Shown in pieces: positions 37,259 to 46,686 of a stretch of DNA of 64,000 nt. The stretch covers positions 62,001 to 126,000 of the forward strand of contig NZ_BMKW01000009.1 of assembly GCF_014644535.1 (NCBI RefSeq), written 5' to 3'. A model generated the notes under the pieces. It saw only the letters and a list, made by a program, of their open reading frames with translations. It was not told the DNA's origin and did no database searches. The stretch comes from Neoroseomonas lacus (lineage in GTDB: Bacteria; Pseudomonadota; Alphaproteobacteria; Acetobacterales; Acetobacteraceae). The translations under genes were made by a program, and so were the position numbers. How positions within the stretch are numbered: the stretch's first letter is position 1; each line of letters begins with the position of its first letter.

Positions 37259-38239
37259 ATGACAACGCTGCATCGCCGCACCCTGCTCGCCGCGGCCCTC
37301 GCAACCCCCGCCCTGCACGCCGCGCAGGCGCAGGCGCCCTGGCCCACGCGGCCGGTGACCTTGGTCAATCCGTGGGCGCCGGGTGGTTCGTCGGACACCA
37401 TGGCGCGGCTCTTCGCCCAGCGCTTCACCGAGATGTTCGGCCAGAACGTCGTCGTCGAGAACCGTGCCGGCGCGTCGGGCACCATCGGCCACAACTTCGT
37501 CGCGCAGCAGCGGCCGGATGGCTATGCTCTGCTCTTCGCCACCAACAGCACCTATGCGATCGCGCCGTATCTGATTTCGCCGCTTCCCTACGACAATCGC
37601 GCCGCCTTCACGGGCATCAGCCTCGTCGCGCGCACCGCGCAGGCGGTCTGCGTGCATCCGTCGGTGCCGGTGACGACGATCCAGGAATTCCTCGCCTATG
37701 TCCGGGCGCGGCCGGGTGAGGTCAATTTCTCCTCCGCCGGCATCGGCGCAACGAGCCACCTGGCGACGGAACTGCTGATGGCCGCGGCGGGGATCGACAT
37801 GGTGCACGTGCCCTATCGCGGCGGCGCGCCCTCGGCGCAGGCGGTGCTGGCGGGCGAGACCAAGATGTCCTTCATCGATGCCGTCACCGCCCTGCCGCAC
37901 CGCCAGGCGGGCATGTTGAAGATGCTCGCCGTCAGCACGGCGGAACGCACGCCGCTCGCCCCCGACGTGCCGACCTTGCAGGAAGCGGGGCTGGTGGGCT
38001 TCGAATCCTCGACCGACATGGCGCTGATGGCACCGGCCCATCTGCCGGCACCGATCGCCACGCGCCTGTCCGAGGCGGTACGGACGGCGCTGGCCGACCC
38101 TGCCTTCCGCGAGCGGATCATCGCCCTCGGCGCCGTGCCGGTCGGCGGTACGCCGGCGGAATTCGACACCTACTGGACGGCGGAAAGCGAGAAATGGGGC
38201 AACCTCATCCGCAGCCGCCACATCGTGCAGCCTACCTGA
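37259..38239 (+). CDS. Bug-family tripartite tricarboxylate transporter receptor (fourth)
   Basis: 326-residue periplasmic receptor. The signal has LHRRTLLAAALA and ends near AAQAQA (residue 24). VTLVNPWAPGGSSDTMARL, FSSAGIGATSHLATELLM and HVPYRGGAPSAQAVLAG are Bug motifs. GGAGG lies 7 nt before ATG 37259; an earlier ATG at 37254 runs into a stop after two codons. It stands alone, apart from the three-receptor operon, and overlaps the convergent GST-like gene by 8 bp. Confidence 0.92.
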   Translation: MTTLHRRTLLAAALATPALHAAQAQAPWPTRPVTLVNPWAPGGSSDTMARLFAQRFTEMFGQNVVVENRAGASGTIGHNFVAQQRPDGYALLFATNSTYAIAPYLISPLPYDNRAAFTGISLVARTAQAVCVHPSVPVTTIQEFLAYVRARPGEVNFSSAGIGATSHLATELLMAAAGIDMVHVPYRGGAPSAQAVLAGETKMSFIDAVTALPHRQAGMLKMLAVSTAERTPLAPDVPTLQEAGLVGFESSTDMALMAPAHLPAPIATRLSEAVRTALADPAFRERIIALGAVPVGGTPAEFDTYWTAESEKWGNLIRSRHIVQPT

Positions 38240-38864
38240 CTGGCGGCGCCGTCCCGCCCATGCCGGCGGGCGGGACGGTGCGCGCCACCGATGGGCGCGC
38301 CTGCGCCGCGTCGAACAGCGCGGCGAGCGCGGGCCTTCCCTCGCGCCAATCGAAAGCGGTGTGGCGTCGCGCGCAATAGCCGAGCGCCGAGATCAGCGCG
38401 AGCAGCGCGGCATCCATGGTCGCGAAGCCGCCGGCGGCCACCTCGGCGTCCAGCGCATCGGCGACGCGCGCGGCGCGCACCGCCTCCAGCGCGATGACGC
38501 CGGGCGAGCGTTCATGGACCGGCCGCCGCAATTCGCGGTTCCACACCGCGATGCCGTCCAACATGCCGAGCACCCGGCCATAGGCCGCCAGGGCCCGCGG
38601 CGCATCCGGCCCGGGCAGCAGGCGTCGCTCCGGCGCGACTAGGCTGTCGAGCACCATGAGCACGGGCGTGGTTTCGGTGATGGTGCTGCCGTCATCCAGC
38701 ACCAGTGAGGGCACCCGCCCCACCGGGTTGAACGGCAGCAGCACCGAGGCGGGGTCGCGCAAGGTCGCTTCCTCGACGGCGACACGATCCTCGAGACCGA
38801 GTTCGATCACCGCCATGCGTGTGATGCGGGCATAGGGGGAGCCGGGGGCATGGAACAGGCGCAT
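38232..38864 (-). CDS. Glutathione S-transferase-like protein
   Basis: 210-residue GST-fold protein. The N-terminal thioredoxin-like half shows MRLFHAPGSPYARITRMAVIELGLED, NPVGRVPSLVLDDG with cis-Pro and a TITETTPVLMVLD helix where the usual ES motif reads ET. The C-terminal half is helical (RAARVADALDAEVAAGG; ALLALISALGYCARRH). ATG 38864 is chosen because the GST fold starts there. Its 3' end overlaps the Bug receptor gene on the other strand by 8 bp. Substrate unknown. Confidence 0.82.
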   Translation of the reverse strand: MRLFHAPGSPYARITRMAVIELGLEDRVAVEEATLRDPASVLLPFNPVGRVPSLVLDDGSTITETTPVLMVLDSLVAPERRLLPGPDAPRALAAYGRVLGMLDGIAVWNRELRRPVHERSPGVIALEAVRAARVADALDAEVAAGGFATMDAALLALISALGYCARRHTAFDWREGRPALAALFDAAQARPSVARTVPPAGMGGTAPPVR

Positions 38865-38961
38865 GGCGTCGAGCCTATCGATCCTGGCGGACATACGCCA
38901 TGCGACGTGCCGAGGCATCTCGCCCGTTGACGTCGCCCGCCCGCCGGGCGAAGCGGGAGCC

Positions 38962-39399
38962 ATGAACGACGCGCCCGCCCCCACCCCCTTCGACCCCGCC
39001 GCCGCCGGCTGGGAGCAACTCCGCTGGCATGAGGATGGCTTCCCCACGCTGGTCGGCCCCTTCTGGTCGAAGAAGGGAGATGCCGGCTGGACCTATGGCC
39101 TGCTCGCCGAGGACAGGCATTCCAACGCCCATGGCATCGTCCATGGCGGCATGCTGGTGACCTTTCTCGACCAGATCCTCGGCATCACCTGCTGGGAAGC
39201 GGCGAAGCGCGACCCGGTGGTGACCATCCAGCTCAACACGCACTTCGTCTCCGCCGCCCGTGCCGGGGAGTTCATCGAAGCACGGGCCGAGGCCGTGCGC
39301 GCCACGCGCTCCGTGGTCTTCGTGCGCGGCCAGCTCACCTTCGGGGACCGGATCATCGCGACGGCGGATGGCGTGTGGAAGCGGCTGGGCGCCGCCTGA
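38962..39399 (+). CDS. PaaI-type hotdog-fold acyl-CoA thioesterase
   Basis: 145-residue single hotdog-domain protein. SNAHGIVHGGMLVTFLDQILGI carries the HGG motif with the catalytic Asp on the central helix, and VTIQLNTHFVSAARAGEFIEARAEAV forms the following strands, as in the 4HBT/PaaI thioesterases. GGGAG lies just before ATG 38962. It is the first gene of a pair with the thiolase, 47 bp downstream, and is divergent from the GST-like gene. It probably hydrolyses acyl-CoA in degradation pathways. Confidence 0.88.
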   Translation: MNDAPAPTPFDPAAAGWEQLRWHEDGFPTLVGPFWSKKGDAGWTYGLLAEDRHSNAHGIVHGGMLVTFLDQILGITCWEAAKRDPVVTIQLNTHFVSAARAGEFIEARAEAVRATRSVVFVRGQLTFGDRIIATADGVWKRLGAA

Positions 39400-39410
39400 C
39401 CGCTTCGCTA

Positions 39411-39442
39411 CCCTGACGGGAAGGAACCGTCAGGGAAGGAAG
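39411..39442 (+). promoter_or_regulatory. Hairpin abutting the thiolase ribosome site
   Basis: Perfect 9-bp stem CCCTGACGG/CCGTCAGGG (39411-39435) with loop GAAGGAA, followed at once by the real ribosome site AAGGAAG (39436-39442). The loop repeats the ribosome-site sequence. It could end paaI transcripts, stabilise thiolase mRNA or control ribosome access. Confidence 0.5.
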
Positions 39443-39446
39443 CGCC

Positions 39447-40649
39447 ATGCGCAGCGCCGTCATCGTCTCCACCGCCCGCACCCCGATCGGGCGCGCCTAT
39501 CGCGGTGCCTTCAACGACACCAATGCACAGACGCTCGGCGGCCACGCGGTGCGGGCCGCCGTCGACCGTGCCGGCCTCGACCCGGCTGAGGTTGAGGACG
39601 TCATCATGGGCGCAGCCCTGCAGCAGGGCTGCCAGGGCTCGAATGTCGGCCGCCAAGTCGCACTCGCCGCCGGCCTGCCCGACAGCGTGCCGGGCATGTC
39701 GCTCGACCGGCAATGCTCTTCCGGCCTGATGGCGATCGCCACCGCCGCGAAGCAGGTCATGCATGACGGCATGCAGGTCGCGGTGGGCGGCGGCCTCGAA
39801 TCCGTCTCGCTGGTGCAGAACGACAAGGCGAACTGGTATCGCCTGGCTGACCCGGCGCTGAAGGCGCGCATCCCCGCGCTCTACATGTCGATGCTGGAGA
39901 CGGCGGAGATCGTCGCTGACCGCTATGGCATCCCGCGTGAGGCGCAGGACGCATACGCCCTGCGCAGCCAGCAGCGCACCGCCGCCGCCCAGGCGCGTGA
40001 CGCCTTCGAGGACGAGATCGTCCCGCTCGCCTCGGTGATGAAGCTGGTTAATCGCGAGACCGGCGAAAGCAAGGACGTGCCCACCACGCTGGCGCGCGAT
40101 GAGGGCAACCGCGCCGATACCACGCTGGAAGGCCTGCAATCCCTCAAGCCGGTGTTCAAGGACGGCATGGTGGTCAAGCAGGGCCGCTTCATCACCGCCG
40201 GCAATGCCAGCCAGCTCTCTGACGGTGCCTCCGCCGCGGTGGTGATGGAGGAAGCCGAGGCATCACGCCGCGGGCTGCATCCGCTCGGCATCTATCGCGG
40301 CATGGCGGTGGCCGGCTGCGACCCGGGGGAGATGGGCATCGGCCCGGTCTTCGCCGTGCCCAAGCTGCTGAAGCAGCATGGTCTCACCATCGACGACATC
40401 GGGCTGTGGGAGCTCAACGAGGCCTTCGCCTGCCAGGTGATCTACTGCCGCGACCGGCTCGGCATCCCCGATGACCGGCTGAACGTGGATGGCGGGGCGA
40501 TCTCGATCGGGCATCCCTATGGCATGTCGGGGGCACGCATGGCCGGGCATGCGCTGATCGAGGGGAAGAAGCGCGGGGCGAAATTCGTCGTGGTGACGAT
40601 GTGCGTGGGCGGCGGGCAGGGGGCGGCCGGGTTGTTTGAGGTCGCTTGA
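39447..40649 (+). CDS. Acetyl-CoA C-acyltransferase (thiolase)
   Basis: 400-residue thiolase that cleaves 3-ketoacyl-CoA or condenses acetyl-CoA. The acyl-enzyme Cys90 is in [11 protein letters not shown], the second active-site region is [11 protein letters not shown], His is in [19 protein letters not shown] and the second catalytic Cys in [16 protein letters not shown]. All four blocks are intact, so it is active. It follows the thioesterase gene and a hairpin adjoining its ribosome site; an SDR of the 3-hydroxyacyl-CoA dehydrogenase type is encoded 3 kb downstream. Confidence 0.95.
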   Translation: MRSAVIVSTARTPIGRAYRGAFNDTNAQTLGGHAVRAAVDRAGLDPAEVEDVIMGAALQQGCQGSNVGRQVALAAGLPDSVPGMSLDRQCSSGLMAIATAAKQVMHDGMQVAVGGGLESVSLVQNDKANWYRLADPALKARIPALYMSMLETAEIVADRYGIPREAQDAYALRSQQRTAAAQARDAFEDEIVPLASVMKLVNRETGESKDVPTTLARDEGNRADTTLEGLQSLKPVFKDGMVVKQGRFITAGNASQLSDGASAAVVMEEAEASRRGLHPLGIYRGMAVAGCDPGEMGIGPVFAVPKLLKQHGLTIDDIGLWELNEAFACQVIYCRDRLGIPDDRLNVDGGAISIGHPYGMSGARMAGHALIEGKKRGAKFVVVTMCVGGGQGAAGLFEVA

Positions 40650-40652
40650 AGG

Positions 40653-40700
40653 TCGGGGGAGGGAACTCCCCCGAACCCCCTCCTTCTTTTGTCGGTTTTC
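40653..40700. terminator. Family-4 terminator between convergent genes
   Basis: Stem TCGGGGGA/TCCCCCGA (40653-40674, loop GGGAAC) followed by ACCCCCTCCTTCTTTTGTCGGTTTTC. It fills the 54-bp gap between the stops of thiolase and the opposing binding-protein gene and has a T-rich tail in the plus direction. The same sequence family recurs twice at 53045-53162. Confidence 0.7.
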
Positions 40701-40703
40701 GGG

Positions 40704-42311
40704 TCAGGCGACGCGGATGGGGGTCAGGTCCTGGTACCAGGATTGGGCCTGGGTGAATCCCGACAGTTTCCTTGACAGGCCGCGCGGGTTCACGTCGTGG
40801 ACCGCCCAGATCCACATCGCCTGGTCCACCAGGTGGCCGTGCAGTTCCGCGAGGATCGCGTTCTGCGCGGCCGGGTCGAAGGTCTGTCGGGCGCGCAGGC
40901 CAAGCTCATCGGCCCGCGCATCCTCATACCCACCCCAGTTGAAGCCGTTGCCGCCCGCCTTGGCGCTGACCGCCGGGCCGAGCAGGCCGATATCCGGGTC
41001 CCAGAAGGCCCAGGAATTGTTGATCGCGTGCAGGCCACGGTTCTCGGGCGCGCCGGCGCCGGCGCGACGGCGGGTCCGCAAGGCCTCCCAATCCATCACC
41101 TCGAAGTCCAGGTCGATGCCAACCTCGCGGTAGTTCTGCTGGATCAGCTCGTTCATCGGCAGCGGCTGCATCTGGCCCGAACCCGAGGGCGAGATGATGA
41201 ACTTCGTCTTCACCCGATTGTTCGGGCCAAAGCCCGCCTCGGCGAGCAGCGCGCGCGCGCGGGCCGGGTCGTAGGAAAGGTCCACCGTCGGCCGCCCGAA
41301 CCAGGGATGCCCCTCATTCACCTGCCCCTTGGCCGGCAGCGCCATGCCACCCAGCAGCCCGACCATCGCGGCGCGGTCGATCGCCATGTTCGCCGCCTGG
41401 CGCACCCGCAGGTCGCGGAACGGGCTGTCCGCCTGGAAGGAAAGCTGGTGGCACCAGATATGCGGATAGGCGTTGGTCACCACCGAATGCCCGGCCGCCT
41501 TGATGCGATCCGCGGCGTCGGGCGGCGGGGCCTCGATGAAATCCACCTGGTTCGACAGCAGCGCCGAGACGCGCGTCAGCGAATCCGGGATCGGCATCAG
41601 CACCAGGCGTTCATGTTGCGGACGACGGGCGGCATCCCAGTACTCGCCATTGCGCACGGCCTCGAAGCGCTGCCGCGGCACCAGCTTGTCGCCGATATAG
41701 GGGCCGGTGCCGGAAGGGCGTTCGGCGAAACGGTCCCAGTTGTTGCCGACCTCCGCATACCGCGCCGGCGACGAATAGAAGATGTTCGCCATGCTGTATG
41801 GAAACACGGCGTCGGGCGTCTTGGTCTCGATCTCGATGGTGCGCGCGTCCTTCACCTGCCAGCGCGCGATGTTGCTGGTGTACAGGCCGGCCTGGGCGGC
41901 TTGCTGGCGGTCGAAATGCGGCGCGTTGCGGTCGAGCAGCTTGGCCAGGTTCCACGCCACCGCATTGGCGTCGAAGTTGCTCCCGTCATGGAAGCGCACG
42001 CCGGGGCGCAGGTTGAAGGTCCAGACCTTCTTCGTGCTGTCATCCACCACCCAGCGTTCGGCGAGACCGGGGCGCAGGGCGGCGGCGCGATCTGCATGCG
42101 TCAGGTCCCAGGCAACCAGCGGGTCATACAGGGTGATACCGAGGAAGCGGTTGCCCTCGGCGCCCTGGTTCGGCTGGCCGGTGGTCAGTGGGATGTCGCC
42201 CGCGGTCATGCCCACGCGCAGCGTGCCGGACGGCGCGGATTGGCCGGAAGCGGGCGAGAACGGGGCGGCGGCGAGCGCGGCGGCGCCCGCGAAAAGGTCA
42301 CGGCGATGCAA
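40704..42311 (-). CDS. ABC transporter substrate-binding protein (SBP_bac_5, peptide/opine type)
   Basis: 535-residue periplasmic binding protein of the DppA/OppA family. A Tat-like N-terminus (HRRDLFAGAAALAAAP) precedes the mature lobe structure with LRPGLAERWVVDD, TFNLRPGVRFHDGS, RQAANMAIDRAAMVG and a C-terminal AMWIWAVHDVNPRGLSRKL. Binding is expected for di- or oligopeptides or similar solutes. No permease or ATPase gene is adjacent, so it is an orphan that must work with components encoded elsewhere. A family-1 element lies upstream. Confidence 0.9.
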   Translation of the reverse strand: MHRRDLFAGAAALAAAPFSPASGQSAPSGTLRVGMTAGDIPLTTGQPNQGAEGNRFLGITLYDPLVAWDLTHADRAAALRPGLAERWVVDDSTKKVWTFNLRPGVRFHDGSNFDANAVAWNLAKLLDRNAPHFDRQQAAQAGLYTSNIARWQVKDARTIEIETKTPDAVFPYSMANIFYSSPARYAEVGNNWDRFAERPSGTGPYIGDKLVPRQRFEAVRNGEYWDAARRPQHERLVLMPIPDSLTRVSALLSNQVDFIEAPPPDAADRIKAAGHSVVTNAYPHIWCHQLSFQADSPFRDLRVRQAANMAIDRAAMVGLLGGMALPAKGQVNEGHPWFGRPTVDLSYDPARARALLAEAGFGPNNRVKTKFIISPSGSGQMQPLPMNELIQQNYREVGIDLDFEVMDWEALRTRRRAGAGAPENRGLHAINNSWAFWDPDIGLLGPAVSAKAGGNGFNWGGYEDARADELGLRARQTFDPAAQNAILAELHGHLVDQAMWIWAVHDVNPRGLSRKLSGFTQAQSWYQDLTPIRVA

Positions 42312-42453
42312 GACGGGTTCCTCCGCTGCGTGAGCCGTGTGTGTCCCTGGCGAGCCTTATTGCGGCGCAGCATGGCGATGCCGGCCAAACCGCGCAAGGC
42401 GCCTGGCGGCGGCCCGCGGCGCCCGATACCGACGGCCCTATTGCTTGACGTGT

Positions 42454-42683
42454 GGAACCGAGAGGGCTCTGCCCCTCTCGGGCTCACCCCGCCAAAGGCC
42501 CGAGGCCTTTGGAAACCGACACTTGGTAGCGTGCGCCGCGGCCAGGACGGGTGCCGAGACCCACCCTTGCGCACGGAGCGCGCTCCGCGGGCGCAGAACG
42601 CATGCCACGCGCAGTGCCAAAAGATGGCCTTCCAAATGACCCCGTCATTTTGCGGGGTGGTTTGGAGGGGCGGCGCCCCTCCA
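42454..42683. repeat. Family-1 intergenic element, copy G (complete)
   Basis: About 230-bp full copy between the binding-protein and SDR genes. Segments: GGAACCGAGAGGG..CCCCTCTCG hairpin (42454-42480), CCAAAGGCCCGAGGCCTTTGG (about 42493-42513), GAAACCGACACTTGG, core GCCGAGACCC-TTGCGCACGGAGCGCG, the stem CCAAATGAC/GTCATTTTG (42632-42652, loop CCC) and TTGGAGGGGC/GCCCCTCCA at the right end. Confidence 0.85.
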
Positions 42684-42735
42684 TTCTTCCCGCCCACCGG
42701 TCATCCAACAGGGCCGCTGGAATAAGGCCGGGCGC

Positions 42736-43494
42736 TCAGGGCGGCAGGCGCAGCGCCGAATCAAGCCTCAGCGTGGTGCCGTTCAGCAGTGGATTGGCGC
42801 AGATCGCCAGCACCATCCGGGCGAATTCCTCCGGCCGGCCGAGCCGGGCGGGGAAGGGCGGCAGGGCGCGGATCGCCGCCTGGGCGGCTTCGGGCAGGCC
42901 GGCGAGCATCGGCGTCTCGAACAGGCCGGGGGCGATGGTCATGACGCGGATGCCGGATTTCGCCAATTCCCGCGCTGCCGGCAGGGTCAGCCCCATCACC
43001 CCAGCCTTGGAGGCGGCATAGGCGCATTGGCCGATCTGCCCATCCTCGGCGGCGATGGAAGCAGTGTTGACGATCACCCCGCGCTCGCCATCCGGCGCGG
43101 TGGGGTCGAGCGCCTGCATGCGTTGCGCCGCCAGCCGCAGCACGTTGAAGGTGCCGACCAGGTTGACGCGGATCGCGCGCTCGAACAGCGCGAGGTCATG
43201 CGCTCCACCCCGGCCGACCACGCGCGCGCCGGGCGCGATGCCGGCGCAATTCACCGCGAGGCGCAGTGGCCCGAGGCCAGCGGCGGCTTCGAGCGCCGTG
43301 GCGACATCGGCCTCGCTGGCGACATCGCCGGCCATCGGCGTGGCGTCGCAGCGCGCGGCCAGGGCGGCGAGGCCCTCGGCGTTCAAATCCATCGCCACCA
43401 CGCGCGCGCCGGCGGCGGCCAGCGCCTCGGCGGTGGCGGCGCCGAGGCCGGAACCGGCACCGGTCACCAGCACGGCGGCATCATTCAGCTGCAT
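42736..43494 (-). CDS. SDR family 3-hydroxyacyl-CoA dehydrogenase-like protein
   Basis: 252-residue NAD-dependent short-chain dehydrogenase closest in pattern to the type 2 3-hydroxyacyl-CoA dehydrogenase (HSD17B10) group. The cofactor motif VTGAGSGLGAATAEAL, VNCAG, the catalytic Ser in VIVNTASIAAEDG and the YAASKAG Tyr-Lys pair are present, as is APGLFETPML. The start at 43494 (MQLNDAAVLV) overlaps the trmB 3' end by 10 bp. With the thiolase and enoyl-CoA hydratase in this window it could complete beta-oxidation. Confidence 0.9.
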   Translation of the reverse strand: MQLNDAAVLVTGAGSGLGAATAEALAAAGARVVAMDLNAEGLAALAARCDATPMAGDVASEADVATALEAAAGLGPLRLAVNCAGIAPGARVVGRGGAHDLALFERAIRVNLVGTFNVLRLAAQRMQALDPTAPDGERGVIVNTASIAAEDGQIGQCAYAASKAGVMGLTLPAARELAKSGIRVMTIAPGLFETPMLAGLPEAAQAAIRALPPFPARLGRPEEFARMVLAICANPLLNGTTLRLDSALRLPP

Positions 43495-44228
43495 GGCGCA
43501 TCGGTCCTCTCGAAGGTCCAATACCGCGGCACGCGTCCCTCGCGGATCGCCTTCGCCTCATACCGCGTCGGGTGCCAATCCGCCGCCCGTTCGGTCACGA
43601 CGCTGCGCAGGGCGAAGAAGGGCTGCTCGGCGAACACTTCCTCGACCCAGGCCTGGTAGGTGGGGTCGTCGGAGGCGAGGCGCCACTCGCCGCCCTGCCG
43701 CAGCACGCGCGCGACCAGCGGCAGCATCGCCGCATGGACGAAGCGCCGCTTGGCGTGGCGCGATTTCGGCCAGGGGTCGGGAAACATCAGATACAGCCGG
43801 CCCAGCGCCGCATCGGGCAGCAGCGCGACCAGGTGCCGCGCATCCTCGGGCCACAGGCGCAGCCGGTCGGGGACCGGAGCGGTCGCCTCGGCCCCCTCGG
43901 GCACGATGCGGGTCAGCAGGGAACACAACCCGTTCTCGAAAACCTCGGAGGCGATCAGCCCGACGCCTTCATGGGCGGCGGCCAGCGCGAGAGCGTGTTC
44001 GCCGCCGCCGAAGCCCACTTCGAGCCACAGATCCTCGGCGCCGGGGAAGATGGCACGCGGGTGCGCGGCCTCCGCCGCGGTCAGTCGGAAGCGCGGCAGG
44101 GCGAGGTCGAGCAACCTCTCCTGCCGCGGGCGCAGCGGGTGTCCCCGGCGGCGGCCATAAAGCCGGTCGGGGATGCCCTCTGGCGTCAGCGAGGGCGCGC
44201 GATGCGGCAGAGTGTCCTCCGCCGTCAT
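43485..44228 (-). CDS. trmB: tRNA (guanine-N7-)-methyltransferase
   Basis: 247-residue SAM-dependent enzyme forming m7G46 in tRNA. LWLEVGFGGGEHALALA is the SAM motif, LIASEVFENGLCSLL follows, and LMFPDPWPKSRHAKRRF with DDPTYQAWVEEVF are TrmB signatures. ATG 44228 has GAGGAGGG five nt upstream and is preferred; a GTG at 44246 overlapping the metK stop is an alternative. metK immediately upstream supplies the SAM that TrmB uses, a common pairing. Confidence 0.95.
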   Translation of the reverse strand: MTAEDTLPHRAPSLTPEGIPDRLYGRRRGHPLRPRQERLLDLALPRFRLTAAEAAHPRAIFPGAEDLWLEVGFGGGEHALALAAAHEGVGLIASEVFENGLCSLLTRIVPEGAEATAPVPDRLRLWPEDARHLVALLPDAALGRLYLMFPDPWPKSRHAKRRFVHAAMLPLVARVLRQGGEWRLASDDPTYQAWVEEVFAEQPFFALRSVVTERAADWHPTRYEAKAIREGRVPRYWTFERTDAPCS

Positions 44229-44242
44229 GTCGCCCTCCTCGG

Positions 44243-45430
44243 TCACCGGCCGAAGGCGCGCTTCAGCTCATCCACCAGGTCGGTCTTCTCCCAGGTGAAG
44301 GTGCCGGCGTCCTCGTCCGGGGTGCGGCCGAAATGGCCGTAGGCGGAGGAAGGCACATAGATCGCGCGGTTCAGGTGCAGATGCTCCCGGATGCCGCGCG
44401 GCGAGAGGTTCACCAGGCCATCAATGACCTTGGCGAGCTTCACCTCATCCACGTCGCGCCCGCTGCCATGCAGGTCGAAATAGACCGACAGCGGCTTCGA
44501 TACGCCGATCGCGTAGGACACCTGCATGGTGCACTTCTCGGCGAGGCCCGCCGCGACGACGTTCTTCGCGACATAGCGTGCGGCATAGGCGGCCGAGCGG
44601 TCCACCTTGGTCGGGTCCTTGCCGGAGAACGCGCCGCCGCCATGCGGGGCCGCGCCGCCATAGGTGTCGACGATGATCTTGCGCCCGGTCAGGCCGCAAT
44701 CGCCATCCGGCCCGCCAATGACGAACTGGCCGGTCGGGTTCACGTACAGCTCGTTGTCGGGGCACATCCAGCCATCGGGCAGGCTGCTCTCGATGATCGG
44801 GCGAAGCAGGCGCTTGATCTCGGCCTGCTCCATGCCTTCCTCGTGCTGCGTCGAGACGACGACCGAGGTGGCACCGACCGGCTTGCCGTCGATGTAGCGC
44901 AGCGTCACCTGCGACTTGGCGTCGGGCAGCAGGCCCTTCACCGCGAGGTCGCTGGCGCGGCGCATTTCGCTGATCCGGCGCAGGATGAGGTGCGCGTAGT
45001 ACAGCGGCGCCGGCATCAGGTCCGGCGTCTCGGTGCACGCATAGCCGAACATGATGCCCTGGTCGCCGGCGCCTTCATCCTTGTTGCCGGCGGCATCGAC
45101 GCCCTGCGCGATATGCGCGGACTGGGCATGCAGGTGGCACGCGATCTCGGCATTCTGCCAGTGGAAGCCTTCCTGCTCATACCCGATGTCGTGGATCGCC
45201 AGACGCGTCAGGTGCATCAGGTATTCGGGCGTCACGGAGCCCGGGCCCCGGACCTCGCCCGCCAGTACGACGCGATTGGTCGTCACCAGGGTTTCGCAGG
45301 CGACCCGCGAATAGGGGTCGGCAGTCAGGAAGGCGTCCAGCACCGTGTCCGAGATGCGGTCGGCCACCTTGTCCGGATGGCCTTCGGATACGGATTCGGA
45401 TGTGAAGAGATATTCGCCGGTATCGCGCAT
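44243..45430 (-). CDS. metK: S-adenosylmethionine synthetase
   Basis: 395-residue enzyme making SAM from methionine and [23 protein letters not shown], the [13 protein letters not shown] hexapeptide region, [10 protein letters not shown]-type [37 protein letters not shown] and [27 protein letters not shown] are diagnostic. First gene of metK-trmB(-SDR). The 400-bp upstream region contains inverted repeats, but I could not recognise a known SAM riboswitch consensus in it. Confidence 0.97.
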   Translation of the reverse strand: MRDTGEYLFTSESVSEGHPDKVADRISDTVLDAFLTADPYSRVACETLVTTNRVVLAGEVRGPGSVTPEYLMHLTRLAIHDIGYEQEGFHWQNAEIACHLHAQSAHIAQGVDAAGNKDEGAGDQGIMFGYACTETPDLMPAPLYYAHLILRRISEMRRASDLAVKGLLPDAKSQVTLRYIDGKPVGATSVVVSTQHEEGMEQAEIKRLLRPIIESSLPDGWMCPDNELYVNPTGQFVIGGPDGDCGLTGRKIIVDTYGGAAPHGGGAFSGKDPTKVDRSAAYAARYVAKNVVAAGLAEKCTMQVSYAIGVSKPLSVYFDLHGSGRDVDEVKLAKVIDGLVNLSPRGIREHLHLNRAIYVPSSAYGHFGRTPDEDAGTFTWEKTDLVDELKRAFGR

Positions 45431-45838
45431 GGCGTGGTTTGCCTCTTGTCGCGGGGATTTGCCGGCGGGGAGCCCCGGCAGGCTTGCGCCCAGAGGATCC
45501 GGGACGGGCGCGTATCGCGCGGGGGTGTGGCCGGGTCAAGGCAGGCGCCGCAGTTCCGGGCGAATTCCGGCATCAGGGCGCACTGATGGGTTGTGCTACT
45601 GCGTCCAATTTCCAATCCTTGCTATAGCGCAACGGCAAGGAATGAGACCGCGGCCGAACACGGGCTTGACCTGACGGGGACAGCCACCGCGATCGCGGCA
45701 ATCCAGGGTGCCGCCAAGCGGGTGGCGGGCACCGAGGCCTGATCCGGGCCGCGCTCAGAGGCCCTTTGGCAACGCGCCATCCGGAGCGTTGCCACGCCTG
45801 GCACCGGCCCCCACTCCAGCCCAGGCACAAGCAGCCTC
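45431..45838 (-). other. Long metK-dapB spacer with inverted repeats
   Basis: About 408 bp with no supported gene. Structures seen: TGCCGG...CCGGCA (45460-45480) close to the metK start, CCTTGC...GCAAGG (45617-45640) around CTATAG, and the perfect stem TGGCAACGC/GCGTTGCCA (45767-45794). The last lies about 45 bp beyond the dapB stop and may be its terminator; the first two are in the metK leader. Confidence 0.5.
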
Positions 45839-46621
45839 TCAGCGAATGCCGAGCACCTCGCCCATGCCATACAGGCCTGGCGTCCGCCCCGCCGCCCACA
45901 GCGCCGCCCGTACCGCGCCGGTCGCATAAACGCGGCGATCGAAGGACCGGTGCGTCAGGCTGATATGTTCCGACGCCGCGGCGAAGAGCAACGTGTGCTC
46001 GCCCACCACCTGCCCGCCACGCAGCGCCGCGAAACCGATCGTGCCGGTGCCGCGCGCGCCGCAATGCCCGTCCCGCCCGCTCTCGCGGCCGGCTTCCTCG
46101 AGCGTGGTGCCGCGACCGGCGGCCACCGCCCGGCCGAGCGCGACCGCCGTGCCCGACGGTGCATCCACCTTCTGGCGGTGATGCATCTCGACGATCTCGG
46201 CATCGTATTGCGCCGGCGGCAGCGCAGCAGCCATGCGCTCGGCGATGGCGAGGAACAGGTTCACGCCCGGTGCGAAATTCGCCGCATAGACGATGGGCGT
46301 GCGATGCGCAGCCTCGGCCACCGCCTCCTCATCTGTGACGGACAGGCCGGAGGAACCGAGGATCAGCACCGTGCCGGTCTCGGCCGCCGCCAACGCATGG
46401 GCGCGCGCCGTACGGGCGTGGGTGAAGTCGATCACCACATCCGAGGCCTCGCACAGGGCGACGATGTCGGTCATCACCGGCAGGCCCGGCGGCAGGGTGG
46501 CAAGCGCGGCACCGGGGCGGATCGTGCCGCCGGAGAGGGTCGCGCCGGCGGCGACGATTTCCTCGGCCAGAAGGCGCCCCATGCGGCCGGCGATGCCGGC
46601 AATGCCGATGCGGATGGTCAT
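45839..46621 (-). CDS. dapB: 4-hydroxy-tetrahydrodipicolinate reductase
   Basis: 260-residue NAD(P)H-dependent reductase of lysine and diaminopimelate synthesis. The N-terminal IGIAGIAGRMGRLLAEEI binds the cofactor, VIDFTHARTARAHA follows, and EIVEMHHRQKVDAPSGTAVALG holds the catalytic His and the Lys of the DapB signature. GEHTLLFAA and the final GLYGMGEVLGI fit the C-terminal domain. AGGAAAGGA precedes the ATG. Monocistronic. Confidence 0.96.
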   Translation of the reverse strand: MTIRIGIAGIAGRMGRLLAEEIVAAGATLSGGTIRPGAALATLPPGLPVMTDIVALCEASDVVIDFTHARTARAHALAAAETGTVLILGSSGLSVTDEEAVAEAAHRTPIVYAANFAPGVNLFLAIAERMAAALPPAQYDAEIVEMHHRQKVDAPSGTAVALGRAVAAGRGTTLEEAGRESGRDGHCGARGTGTIGFAALRGGQVVGEHTLLFAAASEHISLTHRSFDRRVYATGAVRAALWAAGRTPGLYGMGEVLGIR

Positions 46622-46643
46622 GGCGTGGTCCTTTCCTGTGGCG

Positions 46644-46686
46644 CCGCCGGCACCGGCGGGCTGCCTTGGCGCGGATCATCGCGCCA
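46644..46686 (-). promoter_or_regulatory. Two hairpins in the dapB leader
   Basis: CCGCCGG/CCGGCGG (46644-46659, two-base loop) lies a few bases before the dapB ribosome site; just upstream, TGGCGCG/CGCGCCA (46667/68-46686) encloses the loop ATGATC as read on the coding strand. The dnaN leader hairpin has the same hexaloop. Confidence 0.4.

Noticed and set aside
45431-45650. SAM riboswitch in the metK leader
   Set aside because: Inverted repeats exist but I could not match the SAM-I, SAM-II or SAH riboswitch core sequences.
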